From the NCBI GenBank assembly GCA_020638735.1, contig JACKHZ010000009.1:744001-808000 (forward strand): a stretch of 64,000 nucleotides of DNA, in the 5' to 3' direction. The notes beneath the pieces are model-generated. The model saw nothing but the letters and a program-made list of their open reading frames with translations, was not told the origin of the DNA and did no database searches. Below are positions 1 to 8,473 of the stretch, piece by piece; position 1 is the stretch's first letter; every line of letters starts with the position of its first letter. The stretch is from Planctomycetota bacterium. GTDB taxonomy: Bacteria; Planctomycetota; UBA1135; UBA2386. A program made the position numbers and the translations under genes.

Positions 1-242
1 CCCGACCGCTGAAGCGCGGCATCGAGAAGCACCTCGAGGACCCGCTGTCGGAGCAGATCCTGAAGGGCCGCCTCGAGACGCCGTACTCGATCACCGCCAA
101 CATGGACGGCGACGAGGTCGTGTTCGAGATGGTCGAGCGCAAGGACGCGCCGAAGAAGGACAAGAAGGCCAAGGCCGGCGCCGCCAAGGACGACCAGCCG
201 AAGGCCCCGACCGGCGACGACGACGGCGGCGGCGACACCTGA
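1..242 (+). CDS. Clp-family AAA+ ATPase, C-terminal end (partial)
   Basis: The gene is cut by the left edge; the frame beginning at base 3 gives the last 79 residues and stops at 240-242. It opens with RPLKRGIEKHLEDPLSEQIL, the start of the small C-terminal (D2-small) domain of ClpA/B/C unfoldases, where GARPLKR is nearly invariant. A lysine-rich then Asp/Gly-rich tail (KKDKKAKAG, GDDDGGGD) extends past the usual family end. The family unfolds proteins with ATP, either for disaggregation (ClpB) or for feeding ClpP (ClpC/ClpA). The fragment is too short to say which, although EDPLSE is closer to ClpC/ClpA. Two hairpins follow the stop codon, so this is probably the end of its transcript. Confidence 0.8.
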   Translation, partial: RPLKRGIEKHLEDPLSEQILKGRLETPYSITANMDGDEVVFEMVERKDAPKKDKKAKAGAAKDDQPKAPTGDDDGGGDT

Positions 243-251
243 CCGCCCCGC

Positions 252-301
252 GCGCGGCCGCCCCGGCGGCCGCGCACACTGCGCCGCGAATCCCGCGGCG
301 C
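252..301 (+). terminator. Tandem hairpins after the clp gene
   Basis: Bases 252-275 form a perfect 11-bp inverted repeat around two central C's, starting 10 bases after the clp stop. Bases 281-301 form a second stem of 8 bp (gcgccgcg / cgcggcgc) with loop aatcc. Neither has a T tract, which is common in GC-rich genomes. The position between clp and dprA fits transcription termination, though an RNA-stability role cannot be excluded. Confidence 0.5.
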
Positions 302-339
302 CGGCGCACCCGCCAGGCGCCTCGTGCCACTGTCCCTTC

Positions 340-1407
340 GTGCACGACGCCCACTTGATGCTGGCGATCGCCGAGGGCTTCGACGAGCGCCCGGTGCCAT
401 CGCTGCTACGCCCCGGCGAAGATCCCGCCGCGGTGCTCGCCGAACCTCCCGGACCGCCGGCAGTGCCGCTCCGGGTCGCCGCCCGCCTGCGACGCAGGGA
501 CCTCGGCGCGATCGCTGCGACGATCCGCCGGCGCTGCGACGAGCTCGGCATCCGCGTGCTGACACCGCTCGATCGCGACTGGCCCGAGCGGCTCTCGGCG
601 CAGCCGTTGCCGCCGCTGGTGCTGTTCACCCGCGGCGACGCGGCGGCGCTCCGCCGGGAGCCGGCGGTGGCGATCGTCGGCAGCCGCACGCCGACGCCGT
701 ACGGCATCGACGCCTGCGCGACGCTGGCCGAGACGCTCGCCTGCGCCGGCGCGGTGATCTGGAGCGGGTTGGCGCGCGGCGTAGACGCGCTCGCCCACCG
801 CGCCTGTGTCGCCGCCGGCACGCCGACGGTCGCAGTGCTGGCCGGCGGCCTCGACGCCATCTACCCGGCAGAGCACGACACGCTCGCCGTCGAGATCGCG
901 GCAGGCGGCGGCTGTCTCTGCAGCGAACTGCCGCCGGGCCGGCGCGCCCGACGCGGCCACTTCGTGCGCCGCAACCGCCTGCTCGCCGCCGGACCGCCGG
1001 CGGTCCTGGTGATCGAGGCGAGCCTCGCCTCGGGTGCACTGCACACCGCGCGGTTCGCCGCCGAATGCGCCACCGAGGTGTTCGCGCTGCCGGGCCCGTG
1101 GCGCAGCGAGCGCAGCATGGGCTGTCACCGCCTGCTCGCCGAGGGCGCTCAGGTCGTCGAGGATCCGGGCGGGCTGCTACAGGCGCTCGGGCTCGGGGCC
1201 GGCGGCTCCCCCGCCGCCGCGCTGGCGCTGGTGCACAGCGCCGACGAGGCGGCCCTGCTCGCGTTGCTCGCCGCAGGACCGCGTCCGAGCGATCTGCTGC
1301 GCCGCGAATCCGGGCTCGATGCGGGGCCGTTCCTGCGCGCGCTGTTCGGACTCGAGCAGCGCGGCGCCGTCGGGCGGCTACCCGGCGACCTGTGGCGGCG
1401 GACCTGA
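340..1407 (+). CDS. dprA: DNA-processing protein DprA
   Basis: 355 residues with the DprA/Smf Rossmann-like core. Visible motifs in order are VAIVGSRTPTPYG (from about residue 109), SGLARGVDALAH, AVLAGGLDAIYP, SELPPG, RRNRLLA, SGALHTARFA and FALPGPW. A C-terminal winged-helix-like segment (about 300-350) follows. DprA binds single-stranded DNA entering during transformation and loads RecA on it in the cytoplasm. The N-terminal SAM-like region is short and divergent. The start is taken as GTG 340; an in-frame ATG at 358 is an equally possible start and neither has a clear ribosome site. It stands alone, downstream of two hairpins. No other competence gene is visible in the window. Confidence 0.9.
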   Translation: MHDAHLMLAIAEGFDERPVPSLLRPGEDPAAVLAEPPGPPAVPLRVAARLRRRDLGAIAATIRRRCDELGIRVLTPLDRDWPERLSAQPLPPLVLFTRGDAAALRREPAVAIVGSRTPTPYGIDACATLAETLACAGAVIWSGLARGVDALAHRACVAAGTPTVAVLAGGLDAIYPAEHDTLAVEIAAGGGCLCSELPPGRRARRGHFVRRNRLLAAGPPAVLVIEASLASGALHTARFAAECATEVFALPGPWRSERSMGCHRLLAEGAQVVEDPGGLLQALGLGAGGSPAAALALVHSADEAALLALLAAGPRPSDLLRRESGLDAGPFLRALFGLEQRGAVGRLPGDLWRRT

Positions 1408-1448
1408 TGCCCGGATGGGACGGAAAGGCCAGTCGGCCCGACGCAGCC

Positions 1449-1643
1449 TCAACCGCCGATGAACAGCCAGCCGAGCACCGTCATCGTCAACACCAGCATC
1501 GCGGACCAGACGACCCACCTGACGGTGCGGGCGACGGCCGCGCGGATCGTCTCCTGCGCGGTCGCGTGGTGCTGGCCGACCACGACCAGCGCCACCAGGA
1601 ACAAGACGGGCACGTAGACCACGATGCGGAACAGCAGGCTCAT
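1449..1643 (-). CDS. Small two-helix membrane protein
   Basis: 64 residues, not recognised. It has two hydrophobic segments: residues 4-22 (LFRIVVYVPVLFLVALVVV) and about 44-63. A short charged stretch with several Arg residues (ARTVRWVV) lies between them, so both termini probably sit on the same side of the inner membrane. Its ATG overlaps the stop of the larger membrane-protein gene 1640-2536 by four bases (ATGA), so the two are almost certainly co-translated and may interact. It is short enough to be missed by automatic callers, but the overlap and clean hydrophobic pattern support it. Confidence 0.65.
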   Translation of the reverse strand: MSLLFRIVVYVPVLFLVALVVVGQHHATAQETIRAAVARTVRWVVWSAMLVLTMTVLGWLFIGG

Positions 1644-2536
1644 GCCGACACCTCACCGCCGCCCTCGGGCCCGGCGACGTCCGCCGGCGTGGCCACCGGG
1701 AACACCGATCGCTCGGCGACGGTGAACGCGTCGACCATCACCACCAGGTTCATCAGACCGGCGACCGTGCACAGCACGACGCCGAGGTCGAGGTCGATCG
1801 GCACGCCCTCGCCGCGGATCGGCGCAGTGACCAAGGACGCGAACAGCGAACCGCCGCCGAACAGGTTCTGGCCGATCCACCACACGGCGTTGTCGGCGCG
1901 ATCGACCGCGCGCCCGCCGGAGACCACCAGCCCGATCGCGAACACCGCCAGCACGGCGATGCCCATCAACACGCCCTTGTCCTTCTGCCCCGCCTTGGCG
2001 TGGCCGAGCCCCGGCACCAGCCACGACAGCGCCGCGCACAGCGCCGGGTGGGCGATCGGCTTCGGCAGCGGCTGCCCGTCGACGGGACGCGCGTCGCGCC
2101 TGAGACGCAGCTCCCAGTGCGCCTGGGCGGCCCAGAACGCGGCGAGCATGCCGGACGCAGCCGTCAACCAGCCGCCGATGTGCTCCCCGGCGCCGAGCAG
2201 CCGCTCCTCGCGCAACCCCGACGCGGAGCCGTCGAAGGCCAGCACGGCGCCGAGCGTGTTGGCCGGCAGGTTGAGCACCTCGGGCAACACCAGCGCACCG
2301 TAGCGAGCCAGGTATTGCGCCAGCGACGTCGAGTCCTCCGGCGCCACGAGACCCCAATAGAACAGTCGATGACCGACGAGCGCCCAGCCGGCGAAGAACA
2401 GCGCCGTGCAGCTGAGCGCGGCCAGCAGCGCGTTGCGCGGTTGGCCGAGCCGGTACTGCAGCAGGCCGGGCACGGTGCCGGCCAGGAACACGCCCCAGCC
2501 GAGGCCCTTGGTTGGATCGGTCGCCTTGCGCGTCAT
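1640..2536 (-). CDS. Multi-spanning membrane protein (possibly DUF6677-like)
   Basis: 298 residues with about six hydrophobic segments: near residues 12-27, 37-54, 123-137, 163-185, 188-206 and 252-275. A PGLGH motif in ALSWLVPGLGHAKAGQKDKG recalls small integral membrane proteins of planctomycetes annotated DUF6677, but this family match is from memory and tentative. The N-terminal copy of a similar element (GTVPGLLQYRLGQPRNAL) suggests an internal duplication of a PGL-x-x-G-x-x-(R/K)-(N/G) hairpin. The C-terminus is a short soluble tail. It is followed with a 4-base overlap by a 64-residue membrane protein. No catalytic motif is visible. Confidence 0.65.
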   Translation of the reverse strand: MTRKATDPTKGLGWGVFLAGTVPGLLQYRLGQPRNALLAALSCTALFFAGWALVGHRLFYWGLVAPEDSTSLAQYLARYGALVLPEVLNLPANTLGAVLAFDGSASGLREERLLGAGEHIGGWLTAASGMLAAFWAAQAHWELRLRRDARPVDGQPLPKPIAHPALCAALSWLVPGLGHAKAGQKDKGVLMGIAVLAVFAIGLVVSGGRAVDRADNAVWWIGQNLFGGGSLFASLVTAPIRGEGVPIDLDLGVVLCTVAGLMNLVVMVDAFTVAERSVFPVATPADVAGPEGGGEVSA

Positions 2537-2552
2537 CGGCCCGACAGGTTAG

Positions 2553-2567
2553 CGGCGCGACGCGCCG
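2553..2567 (-). terminator. Short hairpin downstream of the HEXXH protein gene
   Basis: cggcgcg-a-cgcgccg is a near-perfect palindrome (at least 5 bp with a 5-base loop). On the minus strand it lies about 38 bases after the stop of the 2605-4266 gene and just before the 1640-2536 gene. It may terminate or attenuate transcription between them. There is no T tract. Confidence 0.3.
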
Positions 2568-2604
2568 GGTCGAGGGTCGTCCTGCAGATGCGCCGGCAAC
2601 CGTC

Positions 2605-4266
2605 TCACCCGCCCTTCTTGCGCAGGCCCGGCCACGGGTCCTTCATGTCGATCACGAACTGCTTCCACACCGCCTGCAGCTCGTCGAGGTCGATGCCCTT
2701 CAGCGTCTCCGCCAGGGCCTTCTTGCGCGCTTCGAAGCTCGCCACCTGCTTCTGCCGCAGGTCCGGGTTGTCGCCCATCGCCGCCAGCTGCTCGCGGTAG
2801 CAGCGCTTCACGTTCTGGAAGTAGTCGTCGAGCAGCTTGGACCAGCGCGGGTGCTTCGCCACCTCCTCGCTGTGCTTCAGGAAGTAGACCAACGACCACG
2901 CGCCGGCGTAGTAGTCCGCGATGTGCGCCCGGTTGTAGAACTGCGCGCGCTCCGCCGACAGGATCTGCTGCAGCGACAGGAAGCCCTGCCCGGACTCACA
3001 CTGGTCCTTGGCGCGGTGGATGCGCCACGGGCTCGGGTCGATGCGCAGCACGCGGCCGGTGTTGCGGCTGACGACGGCCCCGGAGAAGTAGTCCCCGTAG
3101 CCCTCGTTGAACCAGTCGTGCGGCGAGAACTCGCCGACTGCGTAGTGGATGTACTGGTGGAACGCCTCGTGGTAGAGCACCAGGAACGAGTCGGCGTTGG
3201 ACAGCTTGCGCCCCCCCATCGCCTCCTTCTGCTCGTCGCTGAGCCCCTTCTGCGTCTCGGCGTAGTCGAACAGCACCAGCTCCTCGTTGCCCGGGTGCCA
3301 GTAGCCGCCGGTGTTCGGCGGGCCGCCGTACTGCTTGTACTCGGCCAGCGTCTCGCACAGCCGCACGACGCTGACGCGGTCGATCGGCGCGTCGGCCGGA
3401 AACAGCTCCGAGTAGAACGCGCGCATCGCCTCGATCTCGCGGGCGATGTTCTGCACCAGCGCCGGCTTCTTGGTGTGGTGCACGATCAGGTAGTTGTCCG
3501 TGTCCACCGCCTTCCAGCCCTTGGCGAGCTGCATGCGGGCCTTGATGCGCCACTCGACGGCGCCGTACTTGCCCGTCGCGTAGAGCCGCTCGAGACGCGC
3601 CGCGTCGAGCTCACCGGAGTCCTCCTCGGTGGGTTCCAGGCTCTTGTGCACCTGCGCGACGATCTTGGCCAGCGCCTCGGCGTGCGGCTCGAACGAGATC
3701 GCGTAGACACCCATCACCTGGTTGCCGTTCCGCTTGCGCTGCAGGCGACCGACGAGGTTCATGCCCCGCCCCGGACTGCGCCCCTTGTAGCGCAGCGTGA
3801 AGGCGTCGGGGTCCTTGTCGTCCGCGATCAGCTGGAAGGCCGGCAGCCGCTTCTCGAATTCCTCCCACGACGAGACCTTGCTCTGCGCCTCCATCGCTTC
3901 GCGCACGGTCGCCGGGCCGGACTCGTCGGCCTTCGCCGGCTGCCCGCCGGTGACCGGCGCGCTGGTGTCGTCGAACGCGAACACGTCGAGGAACGGCGTC
4001 GCCGCGGCGAACAGCCGGTCGTCGAGCTTCTTCAGCTCGCGCGGCCGCTTGTCGCCGTCCATGACGAAGTGCGCGACCAGCAGCTGCTCGGTCGGCGGCA
4101 ACGGCACCTCCTTGTAGGCCACCGGGTAGTGGAACGTCAGCGGCGCGAGCTTGTTCTCGTAGGTCTTGAAGCCGTGCGGCGCCTGGGCCGCGAGGCCTCC
4201 GGCAACACAACCCAGCACCGCGGCGAGGCTGCGCGCGCGGAGCCCTCGCAGGCGCGACCACGACAT
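2605..4266 (-). CDS. Secreted HEXXH metalloprotease-like protein (peptidase MA / DUF1570-like)
   Basis: 553 residues from ATG 4266. That start gives a signal peptide (SRLRGLRARSLAAVLGCVAGGLAAQ); an ATG at 4287 is in frame, and anything earlier would run toward the upstream gene. The C-terminal half carries HEAFH (residues 366-370) and WFNEGYGDYF with Glu 388, the HEXXH-x17-E zinc pattern of gluzincins of the peptidase MA clan. Planctomycetes encode many such exported proteins, often called DUF1570. The N-terminal half (about 30-250) is a beta-rich domain with no motif I recognise. It is probably an exported zinc protease, since all three ligands and the catalytic Glu 367 are present. It lies 67 bases downstream of the spermidine-synthase-like gene on the same strand. 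Confidence 0.75.
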   Translation of the reverse strand: MSWSRLRGLRARSLAAVLGCVAGGLAAQAPHGFKTYENKLAPLTFHYPVAYKEVPLPPTEQLLVAHFVMDGDKRPRELKKLDDRLFAAATPFLDVFAFDDTSAPVTGGQPAKADESGPATVREAMEAQSKVSSWEEFEKRLPAFQLIADDKDPDAFTLRYKGRSPGRGMNLVGRLQRKRNGNQVMGVYAISFEPHAEALAKIVAQVHKSLEPTEEDSGELDAARLERLYATGKYGAVEWRIKARMQLAKGWKAVDTDNYLIVHHTKKPALVQNIAREIEAMRAFYSELFPADAPIDRVSVVRLCETLAEYKQYGGPPNTGGYWHPGNEELVLFDYAETQKGLSDEQKEAMGGRKLSNADSFLVLYHEAFHQYIHYAVGEFSPHDWFNEGYGDYFSGAVVSRNTGRVLRIDPSPWRIHRAKDQCESGQGFLSLQQILSAERAQFYNRAHIADYYAGAWSLVYFLKHSEEVAKHPRWSKLLDDYFQNVKRCYREQLAAMGDNPDLRQKQVASFEARKKALAETLKGIDLDELQAVWKQFVIDMKDPWPGLRKKGG

Positions 4267-4333
4267 GAGAGGCGGGCGGGTCACCATTGGCCCCGCCAGC
4301 GTAACCGCCACGGTTCCCCCGCGGAACCGCCGG

Positions 4334-6856
4334 TCAGCGCGCCAGCCGATCCACGGCGAGGAACGACAGCGCGTAGACACCGATCGCGCAGCACAGCACG
4401 AACGAGAAGCCGAAGTTCATCGACACGATCACCGTCAGCACCGAGCCGACGACGGTCGCCGAGCCGTTGACGGCCCAGGCCCACGGGACGAAGCCGGGGG
4501 AGTACCGGCGCAGCAGCCCGACCCCGTGCGCGAACGGCATGCCGAGCAGCAGCGACAGCGGCGCCAGCATTCCGGCCGCGACCAGCGCGCGGATCTTCAG
4601 GTCCTCGCCGATGAAGCGGGCGACGATGTCGTCGCCGTAGACCACGATCGCGAGCGTGACCGCGGCGATGCCGACCGGGATCAGCCGCGCCGTCCAGGCG
4701 CCGCGGATGACCACGCCGCTGAGGAAGCTGCCGAGCCCGGTGAAGATCAGGATCGAGAACAGCGTGACGACGATCGAGTAGAGCGGCTGGCCGAGCAACA
4801 GGGTCAGCTTCTGGATCAGCGCGATCTCGAGGAAGATGAAGCCGACGCCGATGCCGCTGAAGTAGACCAGGAAGCGGAACGGGTGCAGCGACTGGCCCTC
4901 GCGACGCCGGAACGCGATCGGCAGCACGATCAACAGCAGCGCGACGACCGCCGAGAAGCCGAGCTGGTAGTAGAGGAACTTCGGGTTGCCCTGCGTGATC
5001 TCGACGCCGACGTCGATCGACTGCTGTTGCTTCTCGGTCGGCGCGTCCCAGCGCGTGAAGTTGAAGAAGTACGGCTGGTCGTCGGTGGTCGGCGAGATGT
5101 TCCACTCGAAGCCGTCGATGAACGCCTGCTTGTCGTCTTCGCGGATGAAGCTGGCGGCGATGCTCTGCAGGTCGTCGCGGCCCGGAATGTAGAGCACGCC
5201 GTGCCCCGACGCGGCGACGAACGCCTCGAGCCGCTGGAGCTCCTCGGACGGGAACACGCCCTTGCGCACCAGCAGCGTGGTCAGGCCGTCAGACTGCGCG
5301 GTGATCATCGCGACCGAGTTCGCGAAGCCTTCGACGCCGAGCTCGCGCAACGCCTGGTGCGCGTTCGACAGGAGCCGCAGGCGCTCCATGTCGGTGCCCA
5401 TGCGGGTGATCTGCATGATCCCCCCTTGCTCGAGGTGATCGTACATCTGCCGCATCGCCTCGACCGTGTACAGGTAGTTCTCGGCCAGCACGTAGGCGCC
5501 GCTCGCGAGCGACGTCCACGTGTCGATGCCGGTCATCTGGATCACGTCGTACTTGGACGGGTCGCGCATCAGCGCCGAACGCCCTTCGTCGCAGACGAAC
5601 TCGATGTTCGGATCCTCGAGCAGGCCCTTCGACATGTGCGCCGCGACCGTGTGGTGCACGTCCAGCACGCCGCGGTTGAGCTCGATGCCCTTGATGTAGC
5701 TCGCGCCGAGCAGCTTGTGCGCCCAGACATCCGGGCCGCCGCCGACACCGATGATGAACACGCGCGGCCCGACGGCGTCGGTGCCGGCCTTCTTCTTGAT
5801 CGCGCCGGAGACCGCGTACAGCGTGCGCTGCAGGTACTCCCGCGACAGCTCGTTGGTCGTGTAGTCGGTGACGAACGTGCCGGCGTCACCGTCCTGCATG
5901 ATCCACTTCTGCTCGCCGAGCTTCGCCTTGTTGGCCGGGTCGAGCGCCGCCGCGTCCTTGACGCCGATGCCGTAGGCGCGCCAGTGGTCGAGCGGCGTCG
6001 GGATCACGTCGATGCGGCTGTTGGCGCTCCAGCGGGAGTAGTCCTTCGGCCCTTCGATCGACATGCCCTCCTGCTTCGTGACCTGCAGGAACTTCTTGCC
6101 CGGCACCGGGAACATGCCGTCGATGCCGGACAGCATGGCGATGCCGAAGCCGATCGTCAGCACCAGCGCGATGACCTGGTTGGCGCCGCGCACCGCCTTG
6201 GGCGCGACGAACGCGACGGTCAGCACGCCGAGGATCGCGACCGCGCAAAGGGTGCCGCCGGCGCCGACCGGCCACAGCAGGAACGGGCAGATCAGGCAGC
6301 CCAGCCCCGCGCCCACCAGGTCGCTGGCGTAGAGCCGGTTGACCCGGTGGCTGTAGGCCGAGAGCAGCAGGCCGACCGCGCCGCCGCCGAAGAAGAACGG
6401 CACGGCGAGCCCGAGGTTGAAGATCGCGAAGTTCTGGAACGTCGCCCAGTCGAAGTTCGCGAACGACAGCTTCTCGTCGATCGGCCACGATCGCGCGAAC
6501 CACCACGTGCCGAGCAGGCTGATCACGTACAGGACGCTGAAGCCCCAGACCCAGCTCTCCGGGTCACGTCGCCAGCGCTTCTCGAACAGCGTCAGCACCG
6601 AGCCGCTGGCGCCGATGCCGAGCAGGCTGTTGGAGATGATCAGGAAGCTGAAGTGGAACGCCAGGCGCAGCGCGCAGACGCGGGTCAGCAACACCTGGAA
6701 GGCCAGCAGCGACGCCGACAGCACCGCGATGCCCAGGTAGGCGCCCCACGGCACGCGGGGCCCGTCGACGGCCGCAGCCTCGGCGACCTCGACCGGCAGC
6801 TCCGCCGACGGGTCCTCGGATGACGCGGCGGCGGGAGGGGCGACGGAGTCGGTCAT
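4334..6856 (-). CDS. Large membrane protein with spermidine-synthase-like methyltransferase fold
   Basis: 840 residues from ATG 6856 (MTDSVAPPAA). The layout is a short acidic N-tail, a block of roughly seven hydrophobic segments (about residues 40-270), a soluble domain (about 290-590), then another hydrophobic block to the end. The soluble domain has a nucleotide-fold glycine motif VFIIGVGGGPDV (about 367-378), an acidic strand end (GIELNRG) and a later CDEGRSAL element, the pattern of spermidine synthase and related SAM-binding proteins. Fusions of SpeE-like domains with membrane blocks occur in many bacteria and their substrates are mostly unknown, so polyamine synthesis should not be assumed. 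A possible -10 element (TATCAT, minus strand, 6897-6902) lies 41 bases upstream. Confidence 0.75.
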   Translation of the reverse strand: MTDSVAPPAAASSEDPSAELPVEVAEAAAVDGPRVPWGAYLGIAVLSASLLAFQVLLTRVCALRLAFHFSFLIISNSLLGIGASGSVLTLFEKRWRRDPESWVWGFSVLYVISLLGTWWFARSWPIDEKLSFANFDWATFQNFAIFNLGLAVPFFFGGGAVGLLLSAYSHRVNRLYASDLVGAGLGCLICPFLLWPVGAGGTLCAVAILGVLTVAFVAPKAVRGANQVIALVLTIGFGIAMLSGIDGMFPVPGKKFLQVTKQEGMSIEGPKDYSRWSANSRIDVIPTPLDHWRAYGIGVKDAAALDPANKAKLGEQKWIMQDGDAGTFVTDYTTNELSREYLQRTLYAVSGAIKKKAGTDAVGPRVFIIGVGGGPDVWAHKLLGASYIKGIELNRGVLDVHHTVAAHMSKGLLEDPNIEFVCDEGRSALMRDPSKYDVIQMTGIDTWTSLASGAYVLAENYLYTVEAMRQMYDHLEQGGIMQITRMGTDMERLRLLSNAHQALRELGVEGFANSVAMITAQSDGLTTLLVRKGVFPSEELQRLEAFVAASGHGVLYIPGRDDLQSIAASFIREDDKQAFIDGFEWNISPTTDDQPYFFNFTRWDAPTEKQQQSIDVGVEITQGNPKFLYYQLGFSAVVALLLIVLPIAFRRREGQSLHPFRFLVYFSGIGVGFIFLEIALIQKLTLLLGQPLYSIVVTLFSILIFTGLGSFLSGVVIRGAWTARLIPVGIAAVTLAIVVYGDDIVARFIGEDLKIRALVAAGMLAPLSLLLGMPFAHGVGLLRRYSPGFVPWAWAVNGSATVVGSVLTVIVSMNFGFSFVLCCAIGVYALSFLAVDRLAR

Positions 6857-6998
6857 GTGGCGGGTCTTGCGGTGCGGGCGAAGTTCGAGCGCGAGAATGA
6901 TAGCCCGCTGCCACGGACCGGGACCCGGCAATTCTCACGTCGACCCCGACGCCATGCGATGGCCGCTTGCGTCGCGAGGGACTGCGTCCGACGGCCCT

Positions 6999-8276
6999 TC
7001 AGCGCGTGCGCTCGGGATGCTCGAGGTCGCCCCACAGCTGCTCCCGCCGGAGCGTGTGGCGAACTTCGCTGCTCGGGGCGGCGACGATGTCGCCGCGCTC
7101 GTCGAGCGACGCCAGCCGCAGCTCGAAGACGAACGGCTGATGGCGGAACACCAGCGCGTGCAGCGTACCGAATCGCCGGCCGCGACCGCGCTCGACCGAG
7201 CGCAGGATCTGCCACGCCTCGTCGACGTCGACCCGATGATCGCCGACGTCGATGCAGCCGCGGATGCCGCCCTGCACCTTCTCCAGGCGACCGACGCTGT
7301 CGCCGCTCGCGGGCCGGCCATCGGCGCGCGTCTGGAAGTGGTTGGTGACGACGAACGGCCCCTGCTGCGCCGCGCCGCGCACGCACTCGTCGACGTCCGT
7401 CTCGAACACCGCCACCGGCTCGCCCTGCTCCGGCGCGACCGGCAACACCACGTGGGTCAGGAAGCCGGCCGGCGGGCTGGTGTTGCCGAGCAGCTCGCGC
7501 GCCGACGCGAACACCTTCTCGGGCCCGCCGTCGATGCCGCCCGCGAGGATCGCGCGGGCCGCGGCGGCGGTGGGCCACGACGACGGCTCGGGGGTGTACG
7601 AGATCACGCCGGAGCCGACGTGCAGGTAGGCCGCCATGCCGTCGCTGCTGACGCCGGTCACCGTGCCGACGTAGCCGGGCCACGACACCGACGCCACCGC
7701 GCGGCCGTCGGCGAGGTGCTGCACGACCAGGATCGTCTGCTCGAGCATGTGCGCGCCGGTCAGCGGCCAGTCGAAGTTGCGCGCCGTCAGCACGCCGCCG
7801 CCGACCGCCTGCTCACCCCAGACCGTGAAGCTGCTGCAGCCCATCAGGCCGAACACGTCCATCGCGTTGGCCACCAGCAGGTCGGTCCGGTCGAAGGCGC
7901 GGTCGAGCTCCGGCATGTCGCGGTCGGCGCCGCTGTCGACGACGCCCTGCCACAGCGCGTCGAGCTCCTCGGCGACGTCGTCGGGGTACTCGATCAACCG
8001 TCCGACGGCGCCGCGCGCCTGCGTCAGGATGGCTTGCTTCCGGGCGAACCGGGCCGAGAACTCGTCGCGCACCAGGGCCGCGATCTCGGCGCCGAGCAGG
8101 CGGCCGTGCGCGTAGCCGCGCTCCGCCGGCGTGCCCCAGAGCCGCAGCAGCCGCAGCCCCGCGTGCTGCTCGACACGGCCATGCAGGTCGGCCGCCGCGG
8201 CGGGCTGCGCCTGACCGCAGGCCCACGGCGCCAGCAGCAGGAAGATGGTCAGGAACAACCCGGAGCGCCGACGCAT
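6999..8276 (-). CDS. Secreted C45-type Ntn hydrolase (acyl-transferase / penicillin-acylase-like)
   Basis: 425 residues from ATG 8276, which gives a clear signal peptide (RRRSGLFLTIFLLLAPWACG). The element GCSSFTVWGEQAVGGGVL, followed by ARNFDW, is the signature of peptidase family C45 (acyl-CoA:6-aminopenicillanate acyltransferase type). There a Gly-Cys bond is self-cleaved and the new N-terminal Cys is the nucleophile; here that is Cys 147. An earlier GYAHGRLLG motif also matches the family, which hydrolyses or transfers amide-linked acyl groups. The true substrate is unknown. The signal sequence ends in AC, so a lipoprotein is also possible. It is divergent from the 8474 gene across 197 bases and is the first gene of the minus-strand run down to 1449. 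Confidence 0.75.
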   Translation of the reverse strand: MRRRSGLFLTIFLLLAPWACGQAQPAAAADLHGRVEQHAGLRLLRLWGTPAERGYAHGRLLGAEIAALVRDEFSARFARKQAILTQARGAVGRLIEYPDDVAEELDALWQGVVDSGADRDMPELDRAFDRTDLLVANAMDVFGLMGCSSFTVWGEQAVGGGVLTARNFDWPLTGAHMLEQTILVVQHLADGRAVASVSWPGYVGTVTGVSSDGMAAYLHVGSGVISYTPEPSSWPTAAAARAILAGGIDGGPEKVFASARELLGNTSPPAGFLTHVVLPVAPEQGEPVAVFETDVDECVRGAAQQGPFVVTNHFQTRADGRPASGDSVGRLEKVQGGIRGCIDVGDHRVDVDEAWQILRSVERGRGRRFGTLHALVFRHQPFVFELRLASLDERGDIVAAPSSEVRHTLRREQLWGDLEHPERTR

Positions 8277-8440
8277 GCCGGCATCGTGCCGCACGGAGCT
8301 CCCCGCCCCAAGCCCCGGCCCACCTGTCGCAACGAGGTGACGCCGTCGTCCGCCGGCGCAACGGATCGCGGCCCGCGGTGGCGCCGCGCGCGGGCGGGCA
8401 CCTGGGCGGTGTGCGCGGCCCGCATGTTGCCCAATGGACC

Positions 8441-8464
8441 TGCGAGGCATTCCCTCGCAAGGAG
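8441..8464 (+). promoter_or_regulatory. Hairpin abutting a strong ribosome binding site
   Basis: tgcgagg (8441-8447), loop cattc and cctcgca (8453-8459) form a perfect 7-bp stem ending at the first base of AAGGAG (8459-8464). AAGGAG sits nine bases before ATG 8474 and fixes that start. A stem this close to the Shine-Dalgarno could modulate translation or protect the 5' end. Confidence 0.45.
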
Positions 8465-8473
8465 ACCGCGCCC

